Below, one piece after another: positions 17,517-26,134 of a stretch of 64,000 nt of DNA. Position numbers and translations under genes: made by a program. The stretch lies in NCBI RefSeq assembly GCF_901472495.1, contig NZ_LR590469.1:186001-250000 (forward strand), given 5' to 3'. The notes under the pieces were generated by a model, which worked only from the letters and a program-made list of their open reading frames with translations, was not told the DNA's origin and searched no databases. Source of the stretch: Yersinia enterocolitica subsp. enterocolitica. Its GTDB lineage: Bacteria; Pseudomonadota; Gammaproteobacteria; Enterobacterales; Enterobacteriaceae. How positions within the stretch are numbered: the first letter of the stretch is position 1; the number at the start of each line of letters is the position of its first letter.

Positions 17517-17818
17517 CCTTGTGCATTAGCCATAGAAAACTGATGGCAGACGAGAGCGGACGCGGCTTCCGCTCCTGTTGTCCGGATTCTCGACTTTTTG
17601 ATAAAAATTTTAATTTTCAATGAGTTAATTAAAATCAAGCATTCAGAAAATATAGCTGGCACACATGGGTAATCTTTAATCAATTAACTATCAATAATGT
17701 GTCGATGTTCATAGCTGGGGATAAAAATACTTTTAGGGGGCAAATGCTATCCACATATCACTGTAATAATGCGTGCAATATTGCATTGAGAGAAATTTCA
17801 GCATTTTGGTGCTTGAAG

Positions 17819-17834
17819 CTGGTTTTATATCCAG
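17819..17834. promoter_or_regulatory. LexA (SOS) box of uvrB
   Basis: CTGGTTTTATATCCAG fits the SOS box CTG-N10-CAG with an AT-rich centre, 83 bp before the uvrB ATG. SOS induction of uvrB is established in enterobacteria; this placement supports it here. Confidence 0.8.
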
Positions 17835-17916
17835 TATCATAGCAGTGGCAAAAATCTATGGGGCTTTCATAATTAGCCTCCTGACAGTTTGTATTTCTCC
17901 GGTGGGTAGCAAATTC

Positions 17917-19929
17917 ATGAGTAAATCATTCAAACTACATTCTGAGTTTAAGCCAGCAGGTGATCAGCCTGAGGCCATCCGGAAACTGGAGGAGGGGCTG
18001 GAAAATGGTCTGGCTCATCAGACGCTGTTGGGGGTAACCGGCTCGGGCAAAACCTTTACGGTGGCCAATGTTATTGCTGACCTGAATCGGCCCACCATGG
18101 TGTTAGCCCCCAACAAAACCCTGGCGGCACAGCTTTATGGTGAGATGAAAGAGTTCTTTCCCGAGAATGCGGTAGAATATTTCGTCTCCTATTATGACTA
18201 TTATCAACCTGAAGCTTATGTACCGAGTTCAGACACCTTTATCGAGAAAGACGCCTCGGTAAACGAGCATATCGAACAAATGCGGCTATCAGCCACCAAG
18301 GCACTGCTGGAGCGGCGCGACGTGGTGGTGGTTGCCTCGGTTTCTGCCATTTATGGTCTGGGTGACCCTGATTTATATCTGAAAATGATGCTGCATTTGA
18401 CCAAGGGTATGATAATCGACCAACGCTCCATTTTACGGCGTTTGTCAGAATTGCAATACAGTCGCAACGACCAGGTGTTTCAGCGCGGCACTTTCCGGGT
18501 ACGTGGCGAGGTTATCGACATCTTCCCAGCGGAGTCTGATGAATGGGCACTGCGGGTAGAGTTGTTTGATGAGGAAGTGGAGCGGCTATCGATATTTGAT
18601 CCGCTGACCGGTCAGCTACAACATGAGGTTCCACGTTTTACTGTTTACCCTAAAACGCACTACGTTACCCCGAGGGAGCGTATTTTACAGGCGATGGAAG
18701 ACATCAAGGTTGAGCTGGCAGAGCGGCGTAAGGTGCTGCTAGCCAACAACAAATTGATTGAAGAACAGCGTATTACCCAGCGAACCCAGTTTGACCTCGA
18801 AATGATGAATGAACTGGGTTATTGCTCTGGTATTGAAAACTATTCCCGCTATCTTTCGGGCCGTGGGCCGGGAGAGCCGCCGCCAACACTATTTGATTAT
18901 CTACCATCAGATGGTTTGCTGATTGTAGATGAATCCCACGTCACCATCCCGCAAATCGGTGGCATGTACAAAGGTGACCGCTCACGTAAAGAAACATTGG
19001 TGGAATATGGCTTCCGGCTACCCTCGGCGCTGGATAACCGCCCAATGCGTTTTGAAGAGTTTGAAGCGTTGGCACCACAAACTATCTATGTTTCCGCCAC
19101 TCCCGGTAAATATGAGCTGGAAAAATCCGGTGGCGATGTTATCGACCAAGTGGTGCGCCCAACCGGCTTACTGGATCCATTGATTGAGGTACGGCCTGTA
19201 GCAACGCAGGTGGATGACTTGCTATCAGAGATCCGCATTCGCGCTGCAATTAATGAGCGGGTGCTGGTCACTACGCTGACCAAACGCATGGCAGAGGATT
19301 TAACCGAGTATCTGGAAGAGCATGGCGCGCGGGTGCGTTACCTGCATTCGGATATTGATACCGTGGAGCGGGTTGAGATTATCCGTGATTTGCGTTTGGG
19401 TGAGTTTGATGTGCTGGTGGGGATCAACTTACTGCGAGAAGGGCTGGATATGCCGGAGGTTTCTCTCGTTGCCATCCTTGATGCTGATAAAGAAGGTTTC
19501 CTGCGTTCTGAGCGCTCATTGATCCAGACCATTGGTCGCGCAGCACGTAACCTTAATGGTAAAGCCATTCTTTATGGTGACAGAATTACGGCTTCAATGG
19601 AAAAAGCCATTGGTGAAACTGAGCGGCGTCGAGCCAAACAGCAAGCTTACAATGAAGAGCGCGGCATTATCCCACAGGGGCTAAACAAGAAGATCGGCGA
19701 TATTCTGCAATTGGGTCAACCTTCTACCCGTGGCAAAGGGAAAAGCCGGGGTGGCAAAGTGGCTGATACCAACAACTACCAATCTCTGGCACCAAAAGCG
19801 CTTGATCAGAAAATCCGTGAATTGGAAGCGAAGATGTACACCCACGCGCAAAATCTTGAGTTTGAGCAGGCGGCAGAATTACGCGATCAGGTGCATCAGT
19901 TACGCCAGCAGTTCATCGCTATATCTTAA
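17917..19929 (+). CDS. uvrB: Excinuclease ABC subunit B
   Basis: The damage-verification helicase of nucleotide excision repair, loaded by UvrA and recruiting UvrC. It has 670 residues (E. coli 673). Motifs: Walker A GVTGSGKTF, the beta-hairpin YYDYYQPEAYVP, Walker B VDESHVTIPQ, helicase motifs VTTLTKRMAEDLTEYL and QTIGRAARN, and a C-terminal UVR domain (IRELEAKMYTHAQNLEFEQA). Start 17917 (MSKSFKLHSEF) follows a GGTGGG site; the frame is open to 17773 without homology and would span the SOS box. Confidence 0.97.
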   Translation: MSKSFKLHSEFKPAGDQPEAIRKLEEGLENGLAHQTLLGVTGSGKTFTVANVIADLNRPTMVLAPNKTLAAQLYGEMKEFFPENAVEYFVSYYDYYQPEAYVPSSDTFIEKDASVNEHIEQMRLSATKALLERRDVVVVASVSAIYGLGDPDLYLKMMLHLTKGMIIDQRSILRRLSELQYSRNDQVFQRGTFRVRGEVIDIFPAESDEWALRVELFDEEVERLSIFDPLTGQLQHEVPRFTVYPKTHYVTPRERILQAMEDIKVELAERRKVLLANNKLIEEQRITQRTQFDLEMMNELGYCSGIENYSRYLSGRGPGEPPPTLFDYLPSDGLLIVDESHVTIPQIGGMYKGDRSRKETLVEYGFRLPSALDNRPMRFEEFEALAPQTIYVSATPGKYELEKSGGDVIDQVVRPTGLLDPLIEVRPVATQVDDLLSEIRIRAAINERVLVTTLTKRMAEDLTEYLEEHGARVRYLHSDIDTVERVEIIRDLRLGEFDVLVGINLLREGLDMPEVSLVAILDADKEGFLRSERSLIQTIGRAARNLNGKAILYGDRITASMEKAIGETERRRAKQQAYNEERGIIPQGLNKKIGDILQLGQPSTRGKGKSRGGKVADTNNYQSLAPKALDQKIRELEAKMYTHAQNLEFEQAAELRDQVHQLRQQFIAIS

Positions 19930-19994
19930 TATCTTGCGGCATAGCTCGATTCCTCGTAAGGTGTGCCGCTAAATTTAGGGTAATAAAAGGGCAA

Positions 19995-20246
19995 ATGATG
20001 AGTGACCATGTATCAAAAGATCCGTTACACGGAATTACCCTTGAACAACTGTTGACCAAATTGGTTGAGCATTATGGTTGGGAAGAGTTGGCATATCGCA
20101 TCCGGATCAACTGTTTCACCAGCTCACCAAGTATCAAATCTAGCCTGAAGTTTTTGCGACGTACACCGTGGGCACGAACTAAAGTGGAAGAGCTTTATAT
20201 CCACATGAATGCGACCGCTGCTTTGGAAGAAAAATCGCGTAAGTAA
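19995..20246 (+). CDS. VF530 / DUF2132 family protein
   Basis: A protein of 82-83 residues containing DPLHGITLEQLLTKLVEHYGWEELAYRI and CFTSSPSIKSSLKFLRRTPWAR in shortened form, the hallmark of the small VF530 (DUF2132) family, thought from its fold to bind DNA. It is basic and without signal peptide. Two adjacent ATG codons (19995 and 19998) follow AAAAGGG; either is possible. It lies 65 bp after uvrB and may be co-transcribed. Confidence 0.8.
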   Translation: MMSDHVSKDPLHGITLEQLLTKLVEHYGWEELAYRIRINCFTSSPSIKSSLKFLRRTPWARTKVEELYIHMNATAALEEKSRK

Positions 20247-20260
20247 CCTGGTTCGCCCAC

Positions 20261-21184
20261 TTACACCGAGCCTGCGCCACCTAATTGTTGCAAGGTGGCT
20301 TCCAGTGCCTGGCGCAGTAACTCTCGGTCATGACGATAGGGAATATCTTTGGCTTCCAAGGGCTGTTGGACAATGATTCTGTCCGTAACGCCGCTGATAT
20401 CAATGTGCGGGCTTACAATTGCTGCATCGATAATTTTTCGACCAATTTTACTTTCCATTATTTCCAGCTTTTCGTGTAATGACAGCTCAGCGGCCGCCAC
20501 ACTGAGTTCACGCCCCAGATTGCCAATATAAATCATGCTGGCAGAGCTGCGCCGCAGGGCTTGAGTGAGGTCATCGAGTAGTAACAGCGGCATCAGGCTG
20601 GTTAAGAAACTACCCGGCCCGATTAAAATGACATCCGCCTGGCCAATAGCTTCAACCGCTTCTTTGGTTGCGTGGACATGGGGGGACAGCAGCAAATCTT
20701 TCGGCATATGCGCAAGTTGGTCAATATTCACTTCGCCGTAAACCGGGTGCCCCTCATGATCGATAGCCAGCAAATCGACGGGGTGTTCTGACATAGGAAT
20801 CAACCAGGCATCGACTTTCAGCAAACTACGCACCAGGTTAATAGCTTCAATGGGACGAATGCTGAGATGGTCCAGTGCCTTAAGCATTAAATTACCCAGA
20901 TTATGGCCTGCCAGTTCGCCATTACCGGTAAATCGGTATTCGAACATTGCAGAAGCTACACTAGGTTCTGTTATCAATTGATTCAGACAGTTACGTGTGT
21001 CACCCCAGGCAATCCCCCCCTCTGAACGACGTATGCGACCAGTCGAACCACCATTATCGGTAGTAGTAACAATACCAGTCAGGCGTGAACCTAAAGGGGA
21101 AAGGGCTGACATCACTCGCCCCAGCCCATGGCCTCCACCTAAAGCAACCACCCGATCGAGGTCCGCTAATGTGCGATTTCGCAT
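20261..21184 (-). CDS. ybhK: YvcK/CofD-like gluconeogenesis factor family protein
   Basis: 307 residues of the CofD/YvcK family (E. coli YbhK about 302). The nucleotide-sugar binding N-terminus VVALGGGHGLGRVMSAL and the TTTDNGGSTGRIRR motif are intact, as are GDTRNCLNQL and HNLGNLMLKAL. Family members bind UDP-sugars and influence cell shape and growth on gluconeogenic carbon; the E. coli role is not settled. It is transcribed toward uvrB and divergent from moaA. Confidence 0.9.
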   Translation of the reverse strand: MRNRTLADLDRVVALGGGHGLGRVMSALSPLGSRLTGIVTTTDNGGSTGRIRRSEGGIAWGDTRNCLNQLITEPSVASAMFEYRFTGNGELAGHNLGNLMLKALDHLSIRPIEAINLVRSLLKVDAWLIPMSEHPVDLLAIDHEGHPVYGEVNIDQLAHMPKDLLLSPHVHATKEAVEAIGQADVILIGPGSFLTSLMPLLLLDDLTQALRRSSASMIYIGNLGRELSVAAAELSLHEKLEIMESKIGRKIIDAAIVSPHIDISGVTDRIIVQQPLEAKDIPYRHDRELLRQALEATLQQLGGAGSV

Positions 21185-21352
21185 ATTTTTCCTGTCTAAA
21201 TATTGTAATAAGCATAGCTAATGGTGAAATTGCTGCATAAGTTAACGGATTTGCCGCCAAAACGCGATATAAGCCAAGATTTTCGTGATTTTAAACAAAG
21301 TATTATCCCCACAATAAAATAAGCTCAATAATATAAATTTTGTTATATAAGT

Positions 21353-21376
21353 CGTTGTATATAAATATATATAGCG
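21353..21376. promoter_or_regulatory. Probable ModE operator upstream of moaA
   Basis: CGTTGTAT and TATATAGCG are separated by 7 bp, giving the same 24-bp architecture as the modA operator, with one change in the left half. It lies about 140 bp upstream of the Moco RNA leader. ModE-molybdate activates the moa operon in E. coli, so activation is inferred here. Confidence 0.65.
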
Positions 21377-21511
21377 AAAAACAGCAATTGGCTATCTTGT
21401 AGTTTTAGCGTTAGAATCTGTAGGAAAAGTGAGGGGTTTAGCGATTAGCGGCTATACCCAAAATGACTTTTTTAACCATGGTTCAGTTAGCTGTGAGCAC
21501 AGTGACTGAGC

Positions 21512-21632
21512 ACAAACTCCTAGCCTTAGTGTCTACGTTGTTGCGTTTATGGACAATATGATGCTCTGGCCGTGGCTTCAAGCCACCAGGGTGCGAGGTA
21601 GAAATGCCTGCATCTCCCGTATTTGGAAAGGT
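21512..21632 (+). ncRNA. Moco RNA motif (molybdenum cofactor riboswitch-type leader)
   Basis: The leader of moaA contains CTCCTAGCCTTAGTG, CTCTGGCCGTGGC, a GTGGC/GCCAC hairpin with a 5-nt loop (21572-21586), CCACCAGGGTGCGAGG, GTAGAAATGCC and CTCCCGTATTTGGAAAGG. These blocks and their order match the Moco RNA upstream of E. coli moaA as I remember it. The GGAAAGG at the 3' end doubles as the moaA ribosome-binding site, consistent with translational control by the cofactor. Exact borders are approximate. Confidence 0.85.
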
Positions 21633-21635
21633 GTT

Positions 21636-22616
21636 ATGGTACAACTTACAGACGCATTTGCGCGCAAGTTCTATTACTTGCGCCTATCGATTACCGATGT
21701 GTGTAATTTTCGCTGCACATATTGCCTGCCCGATGGCTACCGCCCGGACGGAGTAAAAAGTTTTCTCAGCCTTGACGAAATAAGCCGCGTCAGCCGGGCA
21801 TTTGCCCTTTTGGGAACAGAAAAAATCCGTTTGACGGGGGGCGAGCCCTCTATGCGTCGCGATTTTACCGATATCATCGCAACTATTCGTCAAAATCCCG
21901 CGATCCGCACCTTGGCGGTGACTACCAATGGTTACCGTTTAGCCCGTGATGCCACCCAGTGGCGTGAGGCGGGGTTGACTGCAATTAATGTTAGTGTTGA
22001 TAGCCTCGACCCACGGCAGTTTCATGCCATCACCGGGCAAGATAAATTTCATCAAGTGATGCAAGGCATTGATGCCGCTTTTGATGCGGGTTTTGAGAAA
22101 GTCAAAATCAATGCCGTGCTGATGCGGGATGTTAATGACAAGAATCTCGGTGCTTTCCTTAACTGGATAAAATCTCGCCCGATTCAACTGCGATTTATCG
22201 AACTGATGGAGACCGGTGAGGGCGGCAATTTGTTCCGCAAACACCATGTTTCCGGTAGCGTCATCCGCCAGCAATTACTCCAGCAAGGTTGGCAACAGCA
22301 AGAGCGTGCGCGCAGCGATGGCCCAGCTCAGGTATTTCATCACCCGGACTATCTGGGCGAAGTCGGGCTTATCATGCCGTATGAGAAAGACTTCTGTGCC
22401 AGTTGTAACCGCCTACGTGTTTCAGCGCTGGGAAACCTGCACTTATGCTTATTTGGCGAGCAGGGCATCACGCTGCGTGATTTGTTAGCCAGTGATGACC
22501 AGCAAGATGAGTTAATGGCGCGGATTCAAAGCGCATTGCAAACCAAAAAGCAAACTCATTTCTTGCATCAAGGCAACAGCGGTATCACACAGAATTTATC
22601 GTTTATTGGTGGCTGA
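21636..22616 (+). CDS. moaA: GTP 3',8-cyclase (molybdenum cofactor step 1)
   Basis: A radical-SAM enzyme turning GTP into 3',8-cyclo-GTP. It has 326 residues. The N-terminal cluster motif CNFRCTYC gives C23, C27 and C30; the C-terminal cluster ligands lie in [18 protein letters not shown]; and the protein ends in the conserved GG. Start 21636 ([12 protein letters not shown]) is preferred: it follows GGAAAGG, while the open frame back to 21549 would lie inside the riboswitch. Confidence 0.97.
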
Positions 22617-22647
22617 TCGGCTGCAATATCAAGAACTAAGGTTATCT

Positions 22648-23127
22648 ATGACCCAACTGACTCACATCAATGCCGCTGGGGAAGCCCATATGGTGGATGT
22701 TTCCGCCAAAGCTGACACTGTACGTGAAGCGCGAGCGGAAGCTTTTGTTGAAATGCATGCTACGACATTAGCGATGATTATTGAGGGTAGCCATCATAAA
22801 GGTGATGTGTTTGCCACAGCACGAATTGCTGGCATTCAAGCGGCCAAAAAAACCTGGGAATTAATTCCTCTGTGTCACCCGCTGCTGCTTACCAAAGTGG
22901 AAGTCCAACTGGAAGCGCAACCGGAACACAATAGAGTTCGCATCGAATCCTGCTGCCGCTTGACCGGTAAAACCGGGGTGGAAATGGAAGCCCTCACCGC
23001 GGCGTCTGTTGCAGCCCTGACTATTTACGACATGTGTAAAGCCGTACAAAAAGACATGATAATTGGCCCGATTCGTCTGTTGGCAAAAAGTGGCGGAAAA
23101 TCCGGTGATTTTAAGGTGAACCCATGA
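22648..23127 (+). CDS. moaC: Cyclic pyranopterin monophosphate synthase
   Basis: Converts 3',8-cyclo-GTP to cyclic pyranopterin monophosphate (cPMP). It has 159 residues with family motifs KAATVREA-like [32 protein letters not shown] and [11 protein letters not shown], including the catalytic Lys in MCKAVQKDM. Start 22648 follows AAGG. It sits 31 bp after moaA with no moaB between them, unlike E. coli moaABCDE; its stop overlaps the moaD start. Confidence 0.96.
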
Positions 23128-23369
23128 TTCAGATTCTGTTTTTTGCTCAGGTTCGTGAGCTGGTGGGAACTGATCGCTTGCAACTGGCAGCGGAATTTCC
23201 AACGGTTGAAGCTTTGCGCCAATCCCTATGTCAGCGGGGCGAGCGCTGGCAGTTAGCACTTGAAGAAGGTAAATTGCTCACGGCGGTGAATCAATCGCTG
23301 GTCAACATGCAGCATCCTTTGGTTGCGGGGGATGAAGTGGCTTTCTTCCCACCAGTGACGGGAGGTTGA
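23124..23369 (+). CDS. moaD: Molybdopterin synthase sulfur carrier subunit
   Basis: The 81-residue ubiquitin-like small subunit ending in [10 protein letters not shown]; the terminal Gly-Gly is adenylated and thiocarboxylated by MoeB and donates sulfur to cPMP in the MoaE active site. The ATG overlaps the moaC stop (ATGA), and the stop lies immediately before moaE. Confidence 0.95.
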
Positions 23370-23371
23370 TG

Positions 23372-23824
23372 ATGGACAACACGCGTATTCGTGTCGGGCC
23401 GGAGTCATTTAATGTCGGCGAGGAGTACATCTGGTTGTCACAGTGCGATGAAGATGGCGCGGTGGTAACCTTCACCGGCAAAGTCCGAAATCATAATTTG
23501 GGGACTAATGTCAGTGCGTTGACGCTTGAGCATTATCCAGGGATGACAGAAAAAGCGCTGGAAGAAATTATTACTCAAGCGCGCAGCCGCTGGCCCTTGC
23601 AGCGCGTATCAGTTATTCATCGGGTGGGGCCGCTGTTTCCCGGCGATGAAATTGTTTTTGTCGGTGTGACCAGTGCTCATCGCAGTATGGCGTTTGAGTC
23701 GGCTGAGTTTATTATGGATTATCTGAAAACACGGGCACCATTCTGGAAACGCGAAGCGACCACTGACGGCGAACGTTGGGTCGAATCACGAGACAGTGAT
23801 CATGCCGCTGCCAGGCGTTGGTAA
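23372..23824 (+). CDS. moaE: Molybdopterin synthase catalytic subunit
   Basis: 150 residues, the E. coli length, containing DEDGAVVTFTGKVRNHNLG, LEHYPGMTEKAL, HRVG, and the catalytic Lys region DYLKTRAPFWKRE. It forms a heterotetramer with MoaD and adds the two dithiolene sulfurs to cPMP. ATG 23372 is chosen from three candidate codons because GGAGG lies 6 bp upstream. Last gene of moaACDE. Confidence 0.95.
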   Translation: MDNTRIRVGPESFNVGEEYIWLSQCDEDGAVVTFTGKVRNHNLGTNVSALTLEHYPGMTEKALEEIITQARSRWPLQRVSVIHRVGPLFPGDEIVFVGVTSAHRSMAFESAEFIMDYLKTRAPFWKREATTDGERWVESRDSDHAAARRW

Positions 23825-23967
23825 ACTGTACGTAAACCCGTGTAAAGATTGGCCCTAAACATCTATTTTTACCCCCTTGTTTGCCCTGTTTCTGTGGTAC
23901 CCTTAAAGAGTCGGTGGGCTGTCAGTTGATAGCCTGTATCATTATTTATATGCATAAGGTAACTACC

Positions 23968-24678
23968 ATGGATCGCTATCCACGCTCTAATGGTTCAATT
24001 GTCGAACGTGCCAACTCTGGCATTCAGGCATATATGGCGCAGGTATACGGCTGGATGACCTGTGGTCTGTTATTAACAGCAGTAGTCGCTTGGTATGCAG
24101 CGAACACGCCTGCGGTAATGAATTTTATCTTCTCCAGCCAGATCACCTTTTTCGGGCTGATTATTGTTCAGTTAGGTCTGGTATTTGTTATTTCTGGCAT
24201 GGTTAATCGCTTAAGCGGTTCAATGGCAACCAGCCTGTTTATGTTGTATTCGGCGCTGACGGGCCTGACACTATCTAGTATTCTTATCATGTACACTGGC
24301 GCTTCTATTGCCAGCACATTTATTATTTGTGCCGGGATGTTTGGTGCGATGAGTGTGTATGGCTATACCACCAAACGTGATTTGAGTGGTATGGGTAGCA
24401 TGCTGTTTATGGGCTTGATCGGTATCGTGTTAGCTTCTATCGTTAATATCTGGCTGAAAAGCCCAGCATTGATGTGGGCTGTCACTTATATCGGCGTGTT
24501 GGTATTTGTTGGCCTGACTGCTTACGATACTCAGAAACTGAAAAATATGGGTGCACAGTTGGATTCTAATGATAGAGATAATTTCCGTAAATATTCTATC
24601 GTCGGTGCATTGACTCTGTATCTTGATTTCATCAACTTGTTCCTGATGTTACTGCGGATTTTCGGCAACCGCCGCTAA
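23968..24678 (+). CDS. ybhL: Bax inhibitor-1 (BI-1/TMBIM) family membrane protein
   Basis: A 236-residue inner-membrane protein with seven hydrophobic segments and the BI-1 signatures GYTTKRDLSGMGS, VFVGLTAYDTQKLK (pH-sensing Asp pair region) and LYLDFINLFLMLLRIFG. Family members act as pH-gated calcium leak channels in the solved structures; E. coli YbhL function is not established. Start 23968 (MDRYPRSN) is set by homology, with AAGGT upstream. It follows moaE as in E. coli. A YPAL element is inserted in its terminator. Confidence 0.92.
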   Translation: MDRYPRSNGSIVERANSGIQAYMAQVYGWMTCGLLLTAVVAWYAANTPAVMNFIFSSQITFFGLIIVQLGLVFVISGMVNRLSGSMATSLFMLYSALTGLTLSSILIMYTGASIASTFIICAGMFGAMSVYGYTTKRDLSGMGSMLFMGLIGIVLASIVNIWLKSPALMWAVTYIGVLVFVGLTAYDTQKLKNMGAQLDSNDRDNFRKYSIVGALTLYLDFINLFLMLLRIFGNRR

Positions 24679-24740
24679 GCGGGTTGATTAAGGGCTGCTA
24701 CGCGGCAGATTTGCCCGGCGTATACTGCTCAAAATTTGAA

Positions 24741-24761
24741 AGGATACCAGATGGGTGTCCT
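24741..24761 (+). repeat. Terminator-like hairpin, left duplicate flanking YPAL copy 3
   Basis: AGGATACCAGATGGGTGTCCT, a hairpin with one wobble pair, matching 18 of 21 bases of the terminator at 24928-24948 on the far side of the YPAL element. It reads as a duplicated target that has since diverged. Confidence 0.7.
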
Positions 24762-24927
24762 CAGACTGCTGACAAACCCTAAGGACTCGATCTTGCAAGG
24801 TGAAGGCAGGTAGAAGAGTAAAGCGTCCGCGCTAGGGACGGCGTGGCTCGAGCCCCCAGGGAGGGGTTTACGGCGTCTTTACGATCTGCCTGTTTTCACC
24901 GTTACGGGCACTTTGTCATTAACCTCA
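24762..24927. repeat. YPAL-type palindromic element, copy 3
   Basis: About 166 bp from CAGACTGCTGACAAA to TTTGTCATTAACCTCA. It has the shared core (GTAAAGCGTCCGCGC, GAGGGGTTTACGGCGTC, TTTACGATCTGCCTGTTTT), and long imperfect complementarity between the two halves. Copies of a terminator hairpin flank both ends, the pattern expected for YPAL insertion into rho-independent terminators. The ybhL transcript would carry the element as a long stem. Confidence 0.85.
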
Positions 24928-24953
24928 AGGACACCAGATTGGTGTCCTTTTTG
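24928..24953 (+). terminator. Intrinsic terminator of ybhL
   Basis: AGGACACC and GGTGTCCT form a perfect 8-bp stem around AGATT, followed by TTTTTG. It lies 250 bp after the ybhL stop because the YPAL element separates them. Confidence 0.8.
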
Positions 24954-24994
24954 CTTTTTGGTGAGTGGATATAGAGTACTAACGATTAAATCCG

Positions 24995-26101
24995 TTACGC
25001 AATTTTCCGTCTAAACATTCCATATGCCACACTACCGGTGGTGGCGGTTATCACCAATAGCGGCCACAAGCTGTGCCAGATAATATCGAAACTGGCATCT
25101 TTGAGATAAATCTGTTTGGTGATATCAGTAAAGTGGCGGATAGGATTGATCCACGTGATGTTTTGCAGCCAAATGGGCATGTTCTCCACTGGGGATACAT
25201 AACCAGAAAGTAGTATTGCCGGCATCATAAAGACAAATACGCCGATAAATGCTTGTTGCTGAGTGGAACATAGCGATGAAATCAATAAGCCAAAACCGAC
25301 TAGCGACAGGCCGTAGAGCAACATAGTGCCGTAGAACAGTGCCAGTGACCCAGCAAAAGGAATCTGGTAGAAAAATATCCCGATAAACAACACGATAGTA
25401 GCCTGGAATGTGGCTACTATCAGCGCTGGAACCGCTTTACCGATAAAAATCTGCCAGGTTGTCAGCGGCGAAACCAAAAGTTGCTCCAGTGTCCCTTGCT
25501 CTCGCTCCCGTGCTACGGATAGCGACGTCACAATCAGTACGCCGATAGTTGTAATCATCGCAATCAATGAAGGCACTACAAACCATTTGTAATCCAAATT
25601 CGGGTTATACCAGTTTCTAATCACCAACTCGCTGTTATTGGGCTTAACTTGCCCCTTAGTCAATTCTAATTGGTACTCTTGCACGATTTGCTGAATGTAA
25701 TTTGCCGCTATCTGAGCACTGTTGGAATTGCGCCCATCCAGTACGAGTTGTAGCTGAGTCATTTTGCCATTTGCCAAATCCGCACTGAACTGCTCAGGAA
25801 AACGAATCAACAGCAGCGCTTTCTGATTATCAATGACGGGCTGAATCTCTTGTGGACTGTGCAGCAGCAAGACGTGAGAAAAGGCTTCGGCTTTAGCAAA
25901 GCGCTGGGTGAGTTCGACCGAGGCCTTACCGCTATCCTCACTGTAAATGGCGATAGTGGCATTGGTTACTTCTAATGTGGCGGCGAATGGGAATAAGATC
26001 ACTTGCAATATCACTGGCATGATTAATATCGCACGGGTTTGCGGTTCACGCAGTAGCGACTGTAACTCTTTAATAATCAATGTGTAGAGGCGATGAAACA
26101 T
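24995..26101 (-). CDS. ybhR: ABC-2 type exporter permease YbhR
   Basis: A 368-residue permease (ABC-2 type) with one N-terminal helix, a large periplasmic domain (about residues 45-170) and five C-terminal helices containing SVAREREQGTLEQLLVSPL. In E. coli YbhGFSR is a CecR-controlled efflux system linked to cefoperazone and chloramphenicol sensitivity, and also reported as a Na+(Li+)/H+ exporter. Start 26101 (MFHRLYTL) follows GGGAG by 6 bp. It is the last gene of the operon, 33 bp after ybhS. Confidence 0.92.
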   Translation of the reverse strand: MFHRLYTLIIKELQSLLREPQTRAILIMPVILQVILFPFAATLEVTNATIAIYSEDSGKASVELTQRFAKAEAFSHVLLLHSPQEIQPVIDNQKALLLIRFPEQFSADLANGKMTQLQLVLDGRNSNSAQIAANYIQQIVQEYQLELTKGQVKPNNSELVIRNWYNPNLDYKWFVVPSLIAMITTIGVLIVTSLSVAREREQGTLEQLLVSPLTTWQIFIGKAVPALIVATFQATIVLFIGIFFYQIPFAGSLALFYGTMLLYGLSLVGFGLLISSLCSTQQQAFIGVFVFMMPAILLSGYVSPVENMPIWLQNITWINPIRHFTDITKQIYLKDASFDIIWHSLWPLLVITATTGSVAYGMFRRKIA

Positions 26102-26134
26102 TGCCAACTCCCTTCTGCTAATCGAGTCGACGAC

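Noticed and set aside
21448..21465. GGCTATACCCAAAAT as an ERIC element upstream of moaA
   Set aside because: Only one end of about 15 bp resembles ERIC; no GAGTTGCAGG continuation or opposite end is found.
21549..21635. N-terminal extension of moaA
   Set aside because: The extra 29 codons fall in the Moco RNA leader and lack homology; the GGAAAGG site serves ATG 21636.
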